A stretch of DNA of 64,000 bases from Photobacterium kishitanii (GCF_003026355.1 NZ_PYON01000011.1:1-64000); one strand, 5' to 3'. Positions 44,219-53,174 are shown, counted from the stretch's first letter. The notes: generated from the sequence alone by a model not told the origin. Made by a program: numbers and translations.

Positions 44219-44926
44219 TTACACCAAAATAGATAGAAATCGGTTATTTTTAATAAACTTAATAAGTTTTGTCGATATTTTGTCAGGTAAAAAAGTACAG
44301 CGTTTAATTTCGCGACAAATTTCATTTTTAATATGTGGTTGAAATTGGTCATTAAATACAAGCCCAACTAGGTTTGCATTATGTGCCGCTAATTTATCTA
44401 GCGCCTCTTTGATTTCATTTTGTCGTGTTTGACCAGATAGAATGATAAGGATAGTACCATCACAGCAACTTGCAACTGTATGTGCTGGAATATTTTGTAG
44501 GGCAGATTGAGACAGTGGTGAGGTATCTATGATAATTTTATCAAATTCTAATAACCATGTTGCGATTGTTTTTTTCAAGTTTTGAGGCTGGCGTAATGCA
44601 ATAATATGCGCTTTGTTTTTAATGATCGATGTCCCTAATAACCCCACTTTATTATGAGGATCATAGGTTAAATAATCATTTGTTTGATTGTTAGAGTATG
44701 GGTTTTTTATAAACTGCGTTAAAGGAATTAAACTTGGATTTTGAAAATTAAGATCGACTAATAGGGTACGATAACCTGCTAATAAATGACGTTCAGTAAT
44801 CGCTTGCGCTAGTGAAGTAACGCCTTCTTTGGGATTGCTAGATGTAATGCATATTGAGTGATAGTTCTGTTGCTCTAGGAACAAAAAAATATCTTCAATT
44901 TCCATCTGGTATGACGGGATTTTCAT
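44219..44926 (-). CDS. sypD: SypD-like BY-kinase/ParA-fold protein with altered P-loop
   Basis: 235 residues of the CpsD/CapB fold. Walker B-like KIIIDTSPLS and the Walker A'-like LLVDLNFQNPS are recognisable. The P-loop reads SSNPKEGVTSLA where family members have SxxPGEGKST: the nucleotide-binding Lys is Val (codon GTT). The usual Asp in the A' motif is Asn, and there is no C-terminal Tyr cluster. Catalysis as a tyrosine kinase is therefore doubtful; a structural role with the Wzz-like SypO is possible. The start overlaps the sypC stop by one base. Confidence 0.85.
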   Translation of the reverse strand: MKIPSYQMEIEDIFLFLEQQNYHSICITSSNPKEGVTSLAQAITERHLLAGYRTLLVDLNFQNPSLIPLTQFIKNPYSNNQTNDYLTYDPHNKVGLLGTSIIKNKAHIIALRQPQNLKKTIATWLLEFDKIIIDTSPLSQSALQNIPAHTVASCCDGTILIILSGQTRQNEIKEALDKLAAHNANLVGLVFNDQFQPHIKNEICREIKRCTFLPDKISTKLIKFIKNNRFLSILV

Positions 44927-47040
44927 TACAAAGATCCAATCAAAGCCAGTGTTGCAAGTACTTGGAATATATCTTGGATACCAAGACGAACATTTGCCAG
45001 AATACTTTCATCTTTAGTTGGTACATAAACGGTGTCTCCAGCTCTTAATACAGGTAGCATTTTATAATCGCCTGTGCGGCTAAATTTGATAAGATCAAAG
45101 GTCCGTGCTTGCCCTTGATGACGCGAGTTATTAATAACACTGATTTTTTCAGGGTAAGCATTATCGGTCGTACCGCCAGCCTTAGCTAAGATATCTAATA
45201 TGGTCATAGAATCATGAAAGCGATAACGTCCTGGTTTATGAACTGCACCCAACATGCGAATAGTTGTTTCATTAGTTTCATCTATCCATATACGTTTTTT
45301 TTCTGGAATATAAATTGAGTCACCGGTTTTCACTATCGGGAGTAATGATTCATCACCGGTTTCAAAATAAAGTGCTAGGTCTAATTTAGATACTTTTGAA
45401 TATTTTTGGTTTCGGTGCGTGACACGAATATTATGCAGATCAGCATCGATTGTCGGTCCATCGGCAGCAGCAAGAATATCTAAAAAATGGAGATTATTAG
45501 TAAAGCGATAACGACCTCCAGAATTAACTTGTCCAAAGATATAAATAGAACTGTCTGATGTTTGACGTACCCATTGTGATTTATTATCCGTTGGATCGAG
45601 GGGTAAATCTCGAATTCTGATTGTTGCGCCAGCTCTAATGATAGGGAGAGAAGACTCAGGCCTTCCTTCTAACATAAAAGTATCAAGGTTAAATGTATAA
45701 ACAAGGTTTTTTCCGTTAGCGTCAGGAGTAACAACTTCGATGTTGGCGGTATCTGCTCGTACCGTTGGACCACCGACATGGGCTAATAAATCGAGGAAGG
45801 ACATTTCATCAGACCATTCTATTCGTCCTGGATCTTCGACTTCACCGAAGACACGTACAGCACGATGAGGTGCTATTTTTAACCATGATTTCTCATTCAT
45901 ATCTGTTTTTTCAGGAACAAAAATAGCATCGCCAGATTCAATTAATGGTGGTGCTTGATAATTAGTTCCTTCGGTATACCCAGAGAGGTCAAAATTAATG
46001 ACTTCACCATGGGATTTTATGATTCGGATTTGCCGTGATTCTGCAAACCGAGTGGGGCCGCCTGCATTGGCAAGAATGCCCATAAAAGTAGCTCCTTTTT
46101 TACCTTCGTATGCACCAGGACTAGCTACCTCACCCATGACATAGACGATATTGGCACCAAATTTAATCTCTTCTTGTTGCTTAGGAATAAAAATAGTTGA
46201 ACCTGGATACAGCTTGGGTAGTAAAGTTTCGTCACCTGAATCTAAGTATTTTTTTAGGTTAAAAGTTCGTGGTTCATTATTAGAAATAACTCTGATTTGC
46301 TCAACAGTCGCATAACGAGTTACCCCCCCTGCACGCATTAAAACATGCACGATAGTGGCATCCTCTTTATAAGAAAACGTACCAGGGTCGTGAACTTCAC
46401 CAAAGACTTTGACAGCGTTTTTATCATCAGCAGCATCACCAGCTTGTGCTAATTTGGCGGTATCAAATTCTTGTTCAATATTACCAATCATTGCTGATGC
46501 TGGAATAAACAGGGTATCGAGAGACTGCAGGGTCGGTAATTTTGATAGATCACCGGAGTCTAAAAACGATTTATAATTAAATGTTGTTATTGTGTCACCA
46601 CGACGTAGTTGTAAGCGATTGAGTTGTGCGCCTGGCCGTAATCCTCCGGCTGCATAAAGTGCCAGTTGTACCGAATCAGTATCAGCAATAATATATTCGC
46701 CAGGTTGATTAACATAACCTTGAATATTAATAATCAGTTGCCGTTTACTGATAAAAACTCTTAAGTGATTAAGATCCTGCATCACGGTTTTTAAGCTCAT
46801 AGTAATAATCGTGACCATTTGTTGTTCTGTTTTCCCAGCAACGGTTAAAGGGCCTATTTCAGGTAGGGTGACTTGCCCTTGTTTATCCACTTGAAACGTT
46901 GCATTGAGTGATTCTTCTCCAGGTAAAATAATAGTTATAATGTCACCAACACGAACCGTATTTTCTGATTCAGCATAGGCAAAATGACCGGTTAACAGAA
47001 GGTAATAACAAGAGAATATAATCAGCCTAAATAAACGCAT
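44926..47040 (-). CDS. sypC: SypC-like outer-membrane polysaccharide export protein with six SLBB repeats
   Basis: About 704 residues. Signal peptide MRLFRLIIFSCYYLLLTGHFAYA, then a polysaccharide-export domain (VRVGDIITIILPGEES, LPEIGPLTVAGKT), then six SLBB modules. Their turns are GYVNQPGEY, GEVHDPGTF, GEVASPGAY, GEVEDPGRI, GQVNSGGRY and GAVHKPGRY, and five of them are followed by an LxxxGGxT-like end. Wza of E. coli has only two SLBB-type modules, so this should form a much longer periplasmic conduit. No lipobox Cys is present. The ATG at 47040 has TTGGAGG eight bases upstream and sits five bases after sypB. Confidence 0.92.
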   Translation of the reverse strand: MRLFRLIIFSCYYLLLTGHFAYAESENTVRVGDIITIILPGEESLNATFQVDKQGQVTLPEIGPLTVAGKTEQQMVTIITMSLKTVMQDLNHLRVFISKRQLIINIQGYVNQPGEYIIADTDSVQLALYAAGGLRPGAQLNRLQLRRGDTITTFNYKSFLDSGDLSKLPTLQSLDTLFIPASAMIGNIEQEFDTAKLAQAGDAADDKNAVKVFGEVHDPGTFSYKEDATIVHVLMRAGGVTRYATVEQIRVISNNEPRTFNLKKYLDSGDETLLPKLYPGSTIFIPKQQEEIKFGANIVYVMGEVASPGAYEGKKGATFMGILANAGGPTRFAESRQIRIIKSHGEVINFDLSGYTEGTNYQAPPLIESGDAIFVPEKTDMNEKSWLKIAPHRAVRVFGEVEDPGRIEWSDEMSFLDLLAHVGGPTVRADTANIEVVTPDANGKNLVYTFNLDTFMLEGRPESSLPIIRAGATIRIRDLPLDPTDNKSQWVRQTSDSSIYIFGQVNSGGRYRFTNNLHFLDILAAADGPTIDADLHNIRVTHRNQKYSKVSKLDLALYFETGDESLLPIVKTGDSIYIPEKKRIWIDETNETTIRMLGAVHKPGRYRFHDSMTILDILAKAGGTTDNAYPEKISVINNSRHQGQARTFDLIKFSRTGDYKMLPVLRAGDTVYVPTKDESILANVRLGIQDIFQVLATLALIGSL

Positions 47041-47045
47041 TGTAT

Positions 47046-47885
47046 TTACCTCCAAGAGAAGTCATCAAGCATGAGAGGTTGATTTATATGCATTAATTCA
47101 ATAGTGACTCGACGATTACTCAAATGCTCGCGTGCTTGTGGTGTAGAAAAAGAAGGGGGTTGAGAGTCTATTGAATCAATATGAATACGGTTAGGGTTGA
47201 GTCCAAAAATACTGAGATAGCGTTGTATTTGTTCGGCGCGTTGACGAGCAAGCTGACTGGCAGGTATATCGGCTGAAAACGAATCGCTATGACCTGTTAT
47301 TAGTATTTTGTAATTATCGTTTTTTGCAAGTAATTGCGAGGCAACAGATAAATTAACAATGTATTTAGGATCAAGCTCTGATGAGTTAAAAATAAATTGA
47401 TCAGCTTTATTGAGCAGATTATATATCTTTTTGGTGAAGACAATATTGTTTGTATCAGTGTCGCTGTCTATTGGGGGTTGGCAGATTTTTTGTTTTTTTG
47501 CGTAGTTTGTTTGTTGCTCCAATCGCTGTAATAAATTTCGTTGAATAATAAGACTGTTGGTGGCATCTATCTCTAATCCACCAACAAGCTCACTCGCTAT
47601 TCTAGATTCATTTTGTTGAGCTTGGAGTACTGTGGCAGGAAAACACCATTGTGATTTATTCATGATTAATTCATCAAGATGACGGGCGACAAGTTCCCAT
47701 TCAAATCGTAAACCATCTTCAGGGCCTAATGGTTGTAGATGCTCTAATATTGTCGATCGAGTGTTTAAATAATTATTAGTGCCTCCACCACGACCAGGTT
47801 CAGCAAAAGTAGTACAACCTGGCGTAAAAAATAAGCTAAGTATTAGAATTAACCCTAAGTTATGCTTCAGTTTTCTGAGTTCCAT
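47046..47885 (-). CDS. sypB: SypB-like OmpA-domain lipoprotein
   Basis: About 279 residues. The signal peptide MELRKLKHNLGLILILSLFF ends in a TPGC lipobox. A middle region of about 140 residues has no known motif. The C-terminal 110 residues are an OmpA-type peptidoglycan-binding domain (ILITGHSDSFS, LARQRAEQIQRYLSIFGL, NRRVTIEL). It probably links the export machinery to peptidoglycan. The ATG at 47885 gives a proper lipoprotein signal; a TTG at 47909 is in frame but would spoil it. Confidence 0.88.
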   Translation of the reverse strand: MELRKLKHNLGLILILSLFFTPGCTTFAEPGRGGGTNNYLNTRSTILEHLQPLGPEDGLRFEWELVARHLDELIMNKSQWCFPATVLQAQQNESRIASELVGGLEIDATNSLIIQRNLLQRLEQQTNYAKKQKICQPPIDSDTDTNNIVFTKKIYNLLNKADQFIFNSSELDPKYIVNLSVASQLLAKNDNYKILITGHSDSFSADIPASQLARQRAEQIQRYLSIFGLNPNRIHIDSIDSQPPSFSTPQAREHLSNRRVTIELMHINQPLMLDDFSWR

Positions 47886-47915
47886 ATCGTGATCATCTCC
47901 ATTATACAATGAGTG

Positions 47916-48233
47916 CTATTCACGGCTTTCGTTTACAGGTATAGCATTCTCAATTCGTAGTAGTTTTAGTAATGACAGTGGTTGTCCATGAGCATTTTTT
48001 ATCCGCATACTATGCTGTTTTTCTGTTAGTCTTTTATAGAGATAGACTAAAGCCCCAATCCCAGATGAATCTAAAAAAGCGACATTTTCCATATCTACGT
48101 CTATATGTGGATGTGGTTTGCTAATTACATCGTCAATGGTTGATTGTATATTTTGACATCCAGCTGCATCCATATCACCACTGATAGATAACACGATCGT
48201 ATCGTCATTTATCTCTAATTGACGTAATTCCAT
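47916..48233 (-). CDS. sypA: SypA-like STAS-domain anti-sigma-antagonist-type protein
   Basis: 105 residues forming a single STAS domain (IVLSISGDMDAAG, FLDSSGIGALVYLYK). With the ATG at 48233 (AGG eight bases upstream) the first conserved serine of DSSG is number 56, exactly the residue of V. fischeri SypA controlled by SypE. An alternative GTG at 48242 would shift the number by three. Unphosphorylated SypA promotes biofilm formation in V. fischeri. It is the first gene of the locus, behind a sigma54-type promoter. Confidence 0.93.
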   Translation of the reverse strand: MELRQLEINDDTIVLSISGDMDAAGCQNIQSTIDDVISKPHPHIDVDMENVAFLDSSGIGALVYLYKRLTEKQHSMRIKNAHGQPLSLLKLLRIENAIPVNESRE

Positions 48234-48276
48234 ATTTGACACCTAATTAAGTAATGTTGAGGTTATTAACAAATTA

Positions 48277-48291
48277 GCAGTAATTGTGCCA
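48277..48291 (-). promoter_or_regulatory. Sigma54-type promoter of sypA
   Basis: The minus strand reads TGGCACAATTACTGC with correctly spaced GG and GC, about 44-58 bases before the sypA start codon. Confidence 0.82.
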
Positions 48292-48371
48292 ATAATATTA
48301 TTCTTATAATTCAGTGCCTTGAGTGTTTTCGTCAGAGCGATAAAACTAAAAAATATAATTTCTATATTTGC

Positions 48372-48386
48372 AATGCAGTCTGATAG
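48372..48386 (-). promoter_or_regulatory. SypG-box-like enhancer upstream of sypA
   Basis: The minus strand reads CTATCAGACTGCATT. The right half TGCAT fits the described SypG element, and the left half has two differences from TTCTCA. It lies about 85-95 bases upstream of the -24 element. Confidence 0.45.
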
Positions 48387-48716
48387 TTAATCTATTTTGG
48401 CATAACAGCTGATTTATTTACTGTGGATTAAGTAATAACAGTGACGATATGTCGATAACAGGTAGCATAAAAAATAGAGATGAATAGAAAGGGTTAATTG
48501 ATATGTCATTAGTTAGGAATAATGTTAAATAAAAAATAATAACGTATTGTTATATATTGGTGTTTTTCATTTTTAGTCACTAAAGTATAGATTATGCTAA
48601 TTTTGACAATAAAAAACGTAGTTTTGCTTTTTACTCGAGTGCGAAAGGACTATTATAACGGCTTCTAACTATCATGTTTTTTAGTAAATCATTAAAACCC
48701 AAGGCTATAATATCGT

Positions 48717-49643
48717 ATGAGTTCTAAGCATATTCCTGTTTTTTCTTATTCATTGCTGCATCCTCGCTATTGGGGAACGTTAATGTTGATAGCATTAATG
48801 TATCTTCTTAGTTTATTGCCTTATCGTGTACAGTTTTTCTTGGGCCAACGTATCGGCCGCTTAGCGATTAAGCTAATGAAAAACCGTCGTCATGTAATTT
48901 ATCGTAATCTAGAACTATGTTTCCCATCAATGAGTGAAAGTGAACGAGATAATTTAGTTAAAGAAAATATTGATAATACAGGGTTAGCATTATTTGAAAC
49001 GGGTATGGCATGGTTTTGGTCTGATGCACGAGTGTGTCGTCACGTCACGATTAAGGGTATGGAATATATTGAACAATTAGAGCGTGAAGGCAAAGGAGCA
49101 TTAATGGTTGCTGTGCATTCAATGAATCTTGAGCTTGGTGCTCGTGCTTTTGGTATTAAAAAGTCGGGTATGGGGGTTTATCGTCCCAATAACAATCCGT
49201 GTTTTGACTACTTTCAATATAAAGGTCGTTCACGTTCTAATCGCACCCTTATTGATCGAAAGGATGTTAAGGGTATGTTACGCGCACTAAAGTCAGGCGA
49301 ACGAGTATGGTATGCTCCTGATCATGATTATGGTGTACGTCGTTCAGTATTTGCTCCTTTATTTGCGGTTGAGCAAGCATGTACAACAACGGGTACGAGC
49401 TTATTAGTCGATGCGACTCATTGCGCGGTAGTGCCATTTACTATGGTACGTGATAACGATTCTGGCCATTATACATTAACGGTATGTCAGCCTGTTGATG
49501 GCTTTCCTAATAAAGATCCAGAAGCCGCTGCTGTTTTTATTAATAAGATAGTTGAACAATCAATTATGGCCGCACCTAGTCAATATATGTGGCTTCATCG
49601 TCGCTTTAAAAATCGCCCAGAAGGGCAGCCAAGCCTTTATTAA
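48717..49643 (+). CDS. lpxL: LpxL-type lipid A acyltransferase (copy 1)
   Basis: 308 residues. An N-terminal membrane segment (LMLIALMYLLSLLPY) is followed by the acyltransferase domain with the catalytic H-x4-E motif in VAVHSMNLELGARAFG. GVYRPNNNPCFDYFQYKGR, LIDRKDVKGMLRAL and VWYAPDHDYG match E. coli LpxL and LpxP closely. It adds a secondary acyl chain to Kdo2-lipid IVA on the inner face of the inner membrane. A paralogue follows directly, so one copy may have the LpxP (cold, unsaturated chain) role; sequence alone does not decide which. Confidence 0.9.
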   Translation: MSSKHIPVFSYSLLHPRYWGTLMLIALMYLLSLLPYRVQFFLGQRIGRLAIKLMKNRRHVIYRNLELCFPSMSESERDNLVKENIDNTGLALFETGMAWFWSDARVCRHVTIKGMEYIEQLEREGKGALMVAVHSMNLELGARAFGIKKSGMGVYRPNNNPCFDYFQYKGRSRSNRTLIDRKDVKGMLRALKSGERVWYAPDHDYGVRRSVFAPLFAVEQACTTTGTSLLVDATHCAVVPFTMVRDNDSGHYTLTVCQPVDGFPNKDPEAAAVFINKIVEQSIMAAPSQYMWLHRRFKNRPEGQPSLY

Positions 49644-49668
49644 TTAACGTTATATTATCAATACAATC

Positions 49669-49696
49669 AAGCTCACTTTTTTAAGTGGGCTTTTTT
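49669..49696 (+). terminator. Rho-independent terminator between the two LpxL genes
   Basis: AAGCTCACTT, loop TTTT, AAGTGGGCTT then T residues; one T-G wobble. The second copy must have its own promoter. Confidence 0.82.
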
Positions 49697-49912
49697 ATTG
49701 TGCTCTGATTCAGTGATTAAATTTTGTTTATTAACGTAATAATAACTAACCTTAATCACCGCTGTATAATGACGATTGCCGTATGGTATTCGCTTGCATT
49801 TAATAAACTATTTCACCTAATATAATAATAACATTAGTCAGATGAATACTTCGAAGGCGTTGTTTATTGTCAACACTTTGAAGATATTAACAGAGGAACC
49901 CTGTATTTTGTT

Positions 49913-50845
49913 ATGAGTAAATTTACTGAGCCAACATTTATTAAATCATTATTACATCCTCGTTACTGGTTGGTATTGATGTTAATGGGAGTAATGTATC
50001 TGCTTAGTTGGTTACCATATTTCATCCAATTTCGATTAGGACAAGGTGTCGGTCGATTAGCTATGAAGGTTATGTCTAGTCGCCGTGAAACGATTAAGCA
50101 AAATATAGAATTGTGTTTTCCTTCTTTATCTGTAGATGAGCAGCAACAGTTAATTTCACAGAATATGGATAACACTGGATTAGCATTGTTTGAAACTGCG
50201 ATGGCGTGGTTTTGGCCTGATATTCGAGTGGAAAGACATGTTGATGTTGAGGGGCTAGAGTATGTTGAGCAAATACAGCAGCAAGGAAAAGGTATTCTAT
50301 TAATAGCAGTGCATTCTCTGAATTTAGAGTTAGGTGCGCGTGCTTTTGGTTTGAAAAAACCTGGCGTCGGTGTATATAGACCAAATAATAACCCTTGTTT
50401 TGATTATTTCCAGTTTAAAGGTCGTGTACGCTCAAATAAATATATGCTTGATCGTAAAAATGTTAAAGGCATGCTTAAGGGGTTAAAAGACGGAGAAATC
50501 TTATGGTACGCTCCCGATCAGGATTATGGTCGTGGCCGTAATTCAACCTTTGCACCATTATTTTCGGTAAAAGATGCTTGTACGACAACGGGGACCAGTT
50601 TATTGATTGATGCATCTGGCGCTGTTCCATTGCCTTTTGCGATGATCCGCAATAGTAATAGTGGTAAATATACGTTAAAGATATTTCCACCGTTAACTGA
50701 ATTTCCACATAAAGAGCCTCATGATGCTGCTGTTTATATTAATAAAGCAGTAGAGCATTCAATTATGGCAGCACCTAGCCAATATATGTGGCTGCATCGG
50801 CGCTTTAAAACTCGCCCCGAGGGTGAACAAAGCTTATATTATTAG
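49913..50845 (+). CDS. lpxL: LpxL-type lipid A acyltransferase (copy 2)
   Basis: 310 residues, highly similar to the upstream copy along its full length (for example GVYRPNNNPCFDYFQFKGR, MAAPSQYMWLHRRFK) but clearly diverged. The H-x4-E motif is in VAVHSLNLELGARAFG. The donor-chain pocket segments differ (LWYAPDQDYGRGRNSTF here against VWYAPDHDYGVRRSVF), which may mean a different fatty acid. Separate terminators suggest independent expression of the two copies. A ribosome site close to the ATG is not obvious. Confidence 0.9.
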   Translation: MSKFTEPTFIKSLLHPRYWLVLMLMGVMYLLSWLPYFIQFRLGQGVGRLAMKVMSSRRETIKQNIELCFPSLSVDEQQQLISQNMDNTGLALFETAMAWFWPDIRVERHVDVEGLEYVEQIQQQGKGILLIAVHSLNLELGARAFGLKKPGVGVYRPNNNPCFDYFQFKGRVRSNKYMLDRKNVKGMLKGLKDGEILWYAPDQDYGRGRNSTFAPLFSVKDACTTTGTSLLIDASGAVPLPFAMIRNSNSGKYTLKIFPPLTEFPHKEPHDAAVYINKAVEHSIMAAPSQYMWLHRRFKTRPEGEQSLYY

Positions 50846-50879
50846 TTAATATATTAATAATAGCGCTACTCTATATAGG

Positions 50880-50911
50880 AAAAAACCGAGTATTAATATC
50901 TCGGTTTTTTT
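50880..50911. terminator. Bidirectional terminator
   Basis: AAAAAACCGAG, nine-base loop, CTCGGTTTTTTT, between convergent genes. Confidence 0.9.
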
Positions 50912-50923
50912 ATACGTAGCTAA

Positions 50924-51676
50924 TTAGAAATCATAGGTTAAGCTGACAGTGCTATAGATTTCGGAATGACTTTTATCGGAAGCTACTTCAGTGTTATAGA
51001 TATATTTAGAATCGAGTAATAATGAAACATTACCAATAAGTTTGTTTTTAATATATCCATCAATAGAATAATTAGTATTTGAAACACCGTAGTCAATACC
51101 ACTATTTGCACCGACTGATAATGTGGGAGTAATGTGTTTTTCCGCATTTACAAATGCATTGGCAATGATATTGCGCTCAACTTGATTAGGATGATCGGGA
51201 TCATTTAGTTGGCGTTTGCTGTAACGAAAACCAGGACCACCGCCGATCGTTAATTTAGTCGTCTTTGTATCATAAATTTTATAACCTAAACCTGTTGCAA
51301 TAATATATTCATGACGATAGGTTTCAAATTGGTCATGATTATATTCATTACGTAAGTAAGTAAATTTATGTGCATTAATCATATAGCGGGTATCTAACGC
51401 AATGCTATATTTATTGACACCATCTTCTTCTTTTGTTGAATCAGTGTAATAAGAACTAAATTTAAGTTTGTTACTCCAATCTTCTGTGCTGTGCTTCAAC
51501 GAGGCGGCAGAATTCATCGACATCGAAGTATTTGTCGTTTTAGAGTAAATGAAACCTAACTTTGCCGTGCCTTTAAAATCAGAAGAAGACTCTTCAATTG
51601 GTTGATTATCTATGTTTGTGGCGTAGGCGGCGTGGCAAAATAAAGTTGTAATGGGTACTAACAGTAATGCTTTCAT
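50924..51676 (-). CDS. DUF481-family outer-membrane beta-barrel (YdiY-like)
   Basis: 250 residues. Signal peptide MKALLLVPITTLFCHAAYA, a short acidic segment, then alternating strand patterns through to the C-terminal YDF, as expected of a beta-barrel inserted by BAM. GTAKLGFIYSKTTNTS near the N-terminus of the mature protein and GLGYKIYDTKTTKLTIGGGPGFRYSK fit DUF481 (E. coli YdiY, induced by salt). The pore function is unknown. Confidence 0.82.
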   Translation of the reverse strand: MKALLLVPITTLFCHAAYATNIDNQPIEESSSDFKGTAKLGFIYSKTTNTSMSMNSAASLKHSTEDWSNKLKFSSYYTDSTKEEDGVNKYSIALDTRYMINAHKFTYLRNEYNHDQFETYRHEYIIATGLGYKIYDTKTTKLTIGGGPGFRYSKRQLNDPDHPNQVERNIIANAFVNAEKHITPTLSVGANSGIDYGVSNTNYSIDGYIKNKLIGNVSLLLDSKYIYNTEVASDKSHSEIYSTVSLTYDF

Positions 51677-51832
51677 TGTTTAGCCGTCGAATGTAATTTG
51701 AGGCACAATGTAAGCAATATAGCAGTATAAAATGTCATGGTACTGTATGGTTGCTGTAAAGTGCTTGTGATGATGTTTAATGGGGGTGATGACAGGTGAC
51801 TAAAAATATTTATAACTATTTGGTTTAAATAA

Positions 51833-51859
51833 AAAAGGCTAGTGGTTAGTTAGCCTTTT
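51833..51859 (-). terminator. Rho-independent terminator of the amino-acid permease gene
   Basis: On the minus strand AAAAGGCTA pairs with TAGCCTTTTTT around a nine-base loop. Confidence 0.8.
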
Positions 51860-51881
51860 CTATAGTTTGTATAATTATTAT

Positions 51882-53174
51882 TTACTGTATTAGTGAATAA
51901 AAAATAGCAGAGATAGACATTAAACCAATAATAGTTACGAATACATTACTGATAGCCCCTGAATATTTTTTCATAGCGGGTACTTTTTTTATTGCATACA
52001 TTGGCATAATAAATAACAACATTGCAATAATTGGTCCGCCTAAGTTTTCAATCATGCCTAAAATACTTGGGTTGAGTGTTGCAACAGTCCAAGTGGTAAT
52101 AAGCATAAATAAGGCAGTGAAACGATTAAGCGCTTTGTCTGAAATAGTTTTATTCTTATCACGTGCGACTTTGTGAATGATGCCATTTAAACCTTCACTT
52201 GCACCTAAATAGTGACCTAAGAAAGATTTTGTTATCGCGATAATTGCAACAATCGGTGCGGCATAAGCGATAACGGGTGTATCAAAATGGTTTGCAAGGT
52301 AAGTCAGAATAGAAGCATTTTGTGCTTTAGCCTCTATAAGATCGGCTGGTGTTAAGCTTAATACACAGCTACACACAAAAAACATCACGGTAATAACCAT
52401 CATAATATGAGCGCGTAATAAAATACGTGAGCCTTGACGCTCAGCATTAACGCCATATTCTTTTTCTTTAGCAACCGCAAATGAAGAGATAACAGGTGAA
52501 TGGTTAAAAGAAAATACCATTACAGGTAGGATTAACCATACAGCCATCATTACGGTATTAGTACTACCACCTTGAGGAATGATGTCAGTGAAAATAGCAC
52601 CGTTCCAGTGGGGGACAAGGTATAACGCAAGCATCAGTAATACAGCAACAAAAGGGAAGACTAAAATGCTCATCGCTTTTACGATCAGTTGCTCACCTAA
52701 ACGAACGATTGCCATTAATGCAATAATTAGGATTAATGCCAAAATTGCACGTGCTGGTGGCTCGATACCTAATTGAAACTTCATGAAGCTTTCAACGGTA
52801 TTGGTTAAAGCCACGCTATAAACTAATAAAATAGGATAGATAGCAAAGAAATACAGCAGGGTAATAATTTTACCCATATTTTTACCAAAGTGTTCTTCAA
52901 CCACATCAGTGATATCAGCACCAGGATTAGCACTAGATAATACAAAACGCATCATTGCTCTGTGAGCAAAAAATGTCATTGGTAATGCTAAAATCATCAT
53001 GACGATGAGTGGGATTAAGCCACCAACCCCAGCATTGATAGGTAAAAATAAAGTGCCAGCACCAACTGCTGTGCCATATAAACCGAGCATCCATACGGTA
53101 TCACTTTTACTCCAGCCGAGCTTTTGGGTATTTTCGGTTGTTGTTGCAGTTGTTTTTTGTTGTGCGGTGCCCAT
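51882..53174 (-). CDS. HAAAP-family amino-acid permease (serine/threonine type, SdaC-like)
   Basis: About 430 residues and eleven membrane segments. TVWMLGLYGTAVGAGTLFLPINAGVGG at the N-terminus is the hydroxy/aromatic amino-acid permease signature, and the rest reads like SdaC/TdcC/YhaO serine or threonine:H+ or Na+ symporters. The ATG at 53174 is preferred because GAGGAG lies nine bases upstream; longer in-frame starts would place the ribosome site inside the gene. A perfect 21-bp palindrome about 80 bases upstream may be its operator. The exact substrate is not determined. Confidence 0.88.
   Translation of the reverse strand: MGTAQQKTTATTTENTQKLGWSKSDTVWMLGLYGTAVGAGTLFLPINAGVGGLIPLIVMMILALPMTFFAHRAMMRFVLSSANPGADITDVVEEHFGKNMGKIITLLYFFAIYPILLVYSVALTNTVESFMKFQLGIEPPARAILALILIIALMAIVRLGEQLIVKAMSILVFPFVAVLLMLALYLVPHWNGAIFTDIIPQGGSTNTVMMAVWLILPVMVFSFNHSPVISSFAVAKEKEYGVNAERQGSRILLRAHIMMVITVMFFVCSCVLSLTPADLIEAKAQNASILTYLANHFDTPVIAYAAPIVAIIAITKSFLGHYLGASEGLNGIIHKVARDKNKTISDKALNRFTALFMLITTWTVATLNPSILGMIENLGGPIIAMLLFIMPMYAIKKVPAMKKYSGAISNVFVTIIGLMSISAIFYSLIQ

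Larger units (their letters stand above)
48243..48716. other. Divergent regulatory region between sypA and the LpxL genes
   Basis: 474 bases. It contains the sypA sigma54-type promoter and enhancer-like box, and in its right half the promoter for the acyltransferase genes. No RNA gene or frame was recognised. Confidence 0.5.

Noticed and set aside
48405..48425. Plus-strand sigma54 promoter TGGCATAACAGCTGA before the LpxL gene
   Set aside because: The -12 part has GA where GC is needed and there is no reason to expect sigma54 control.
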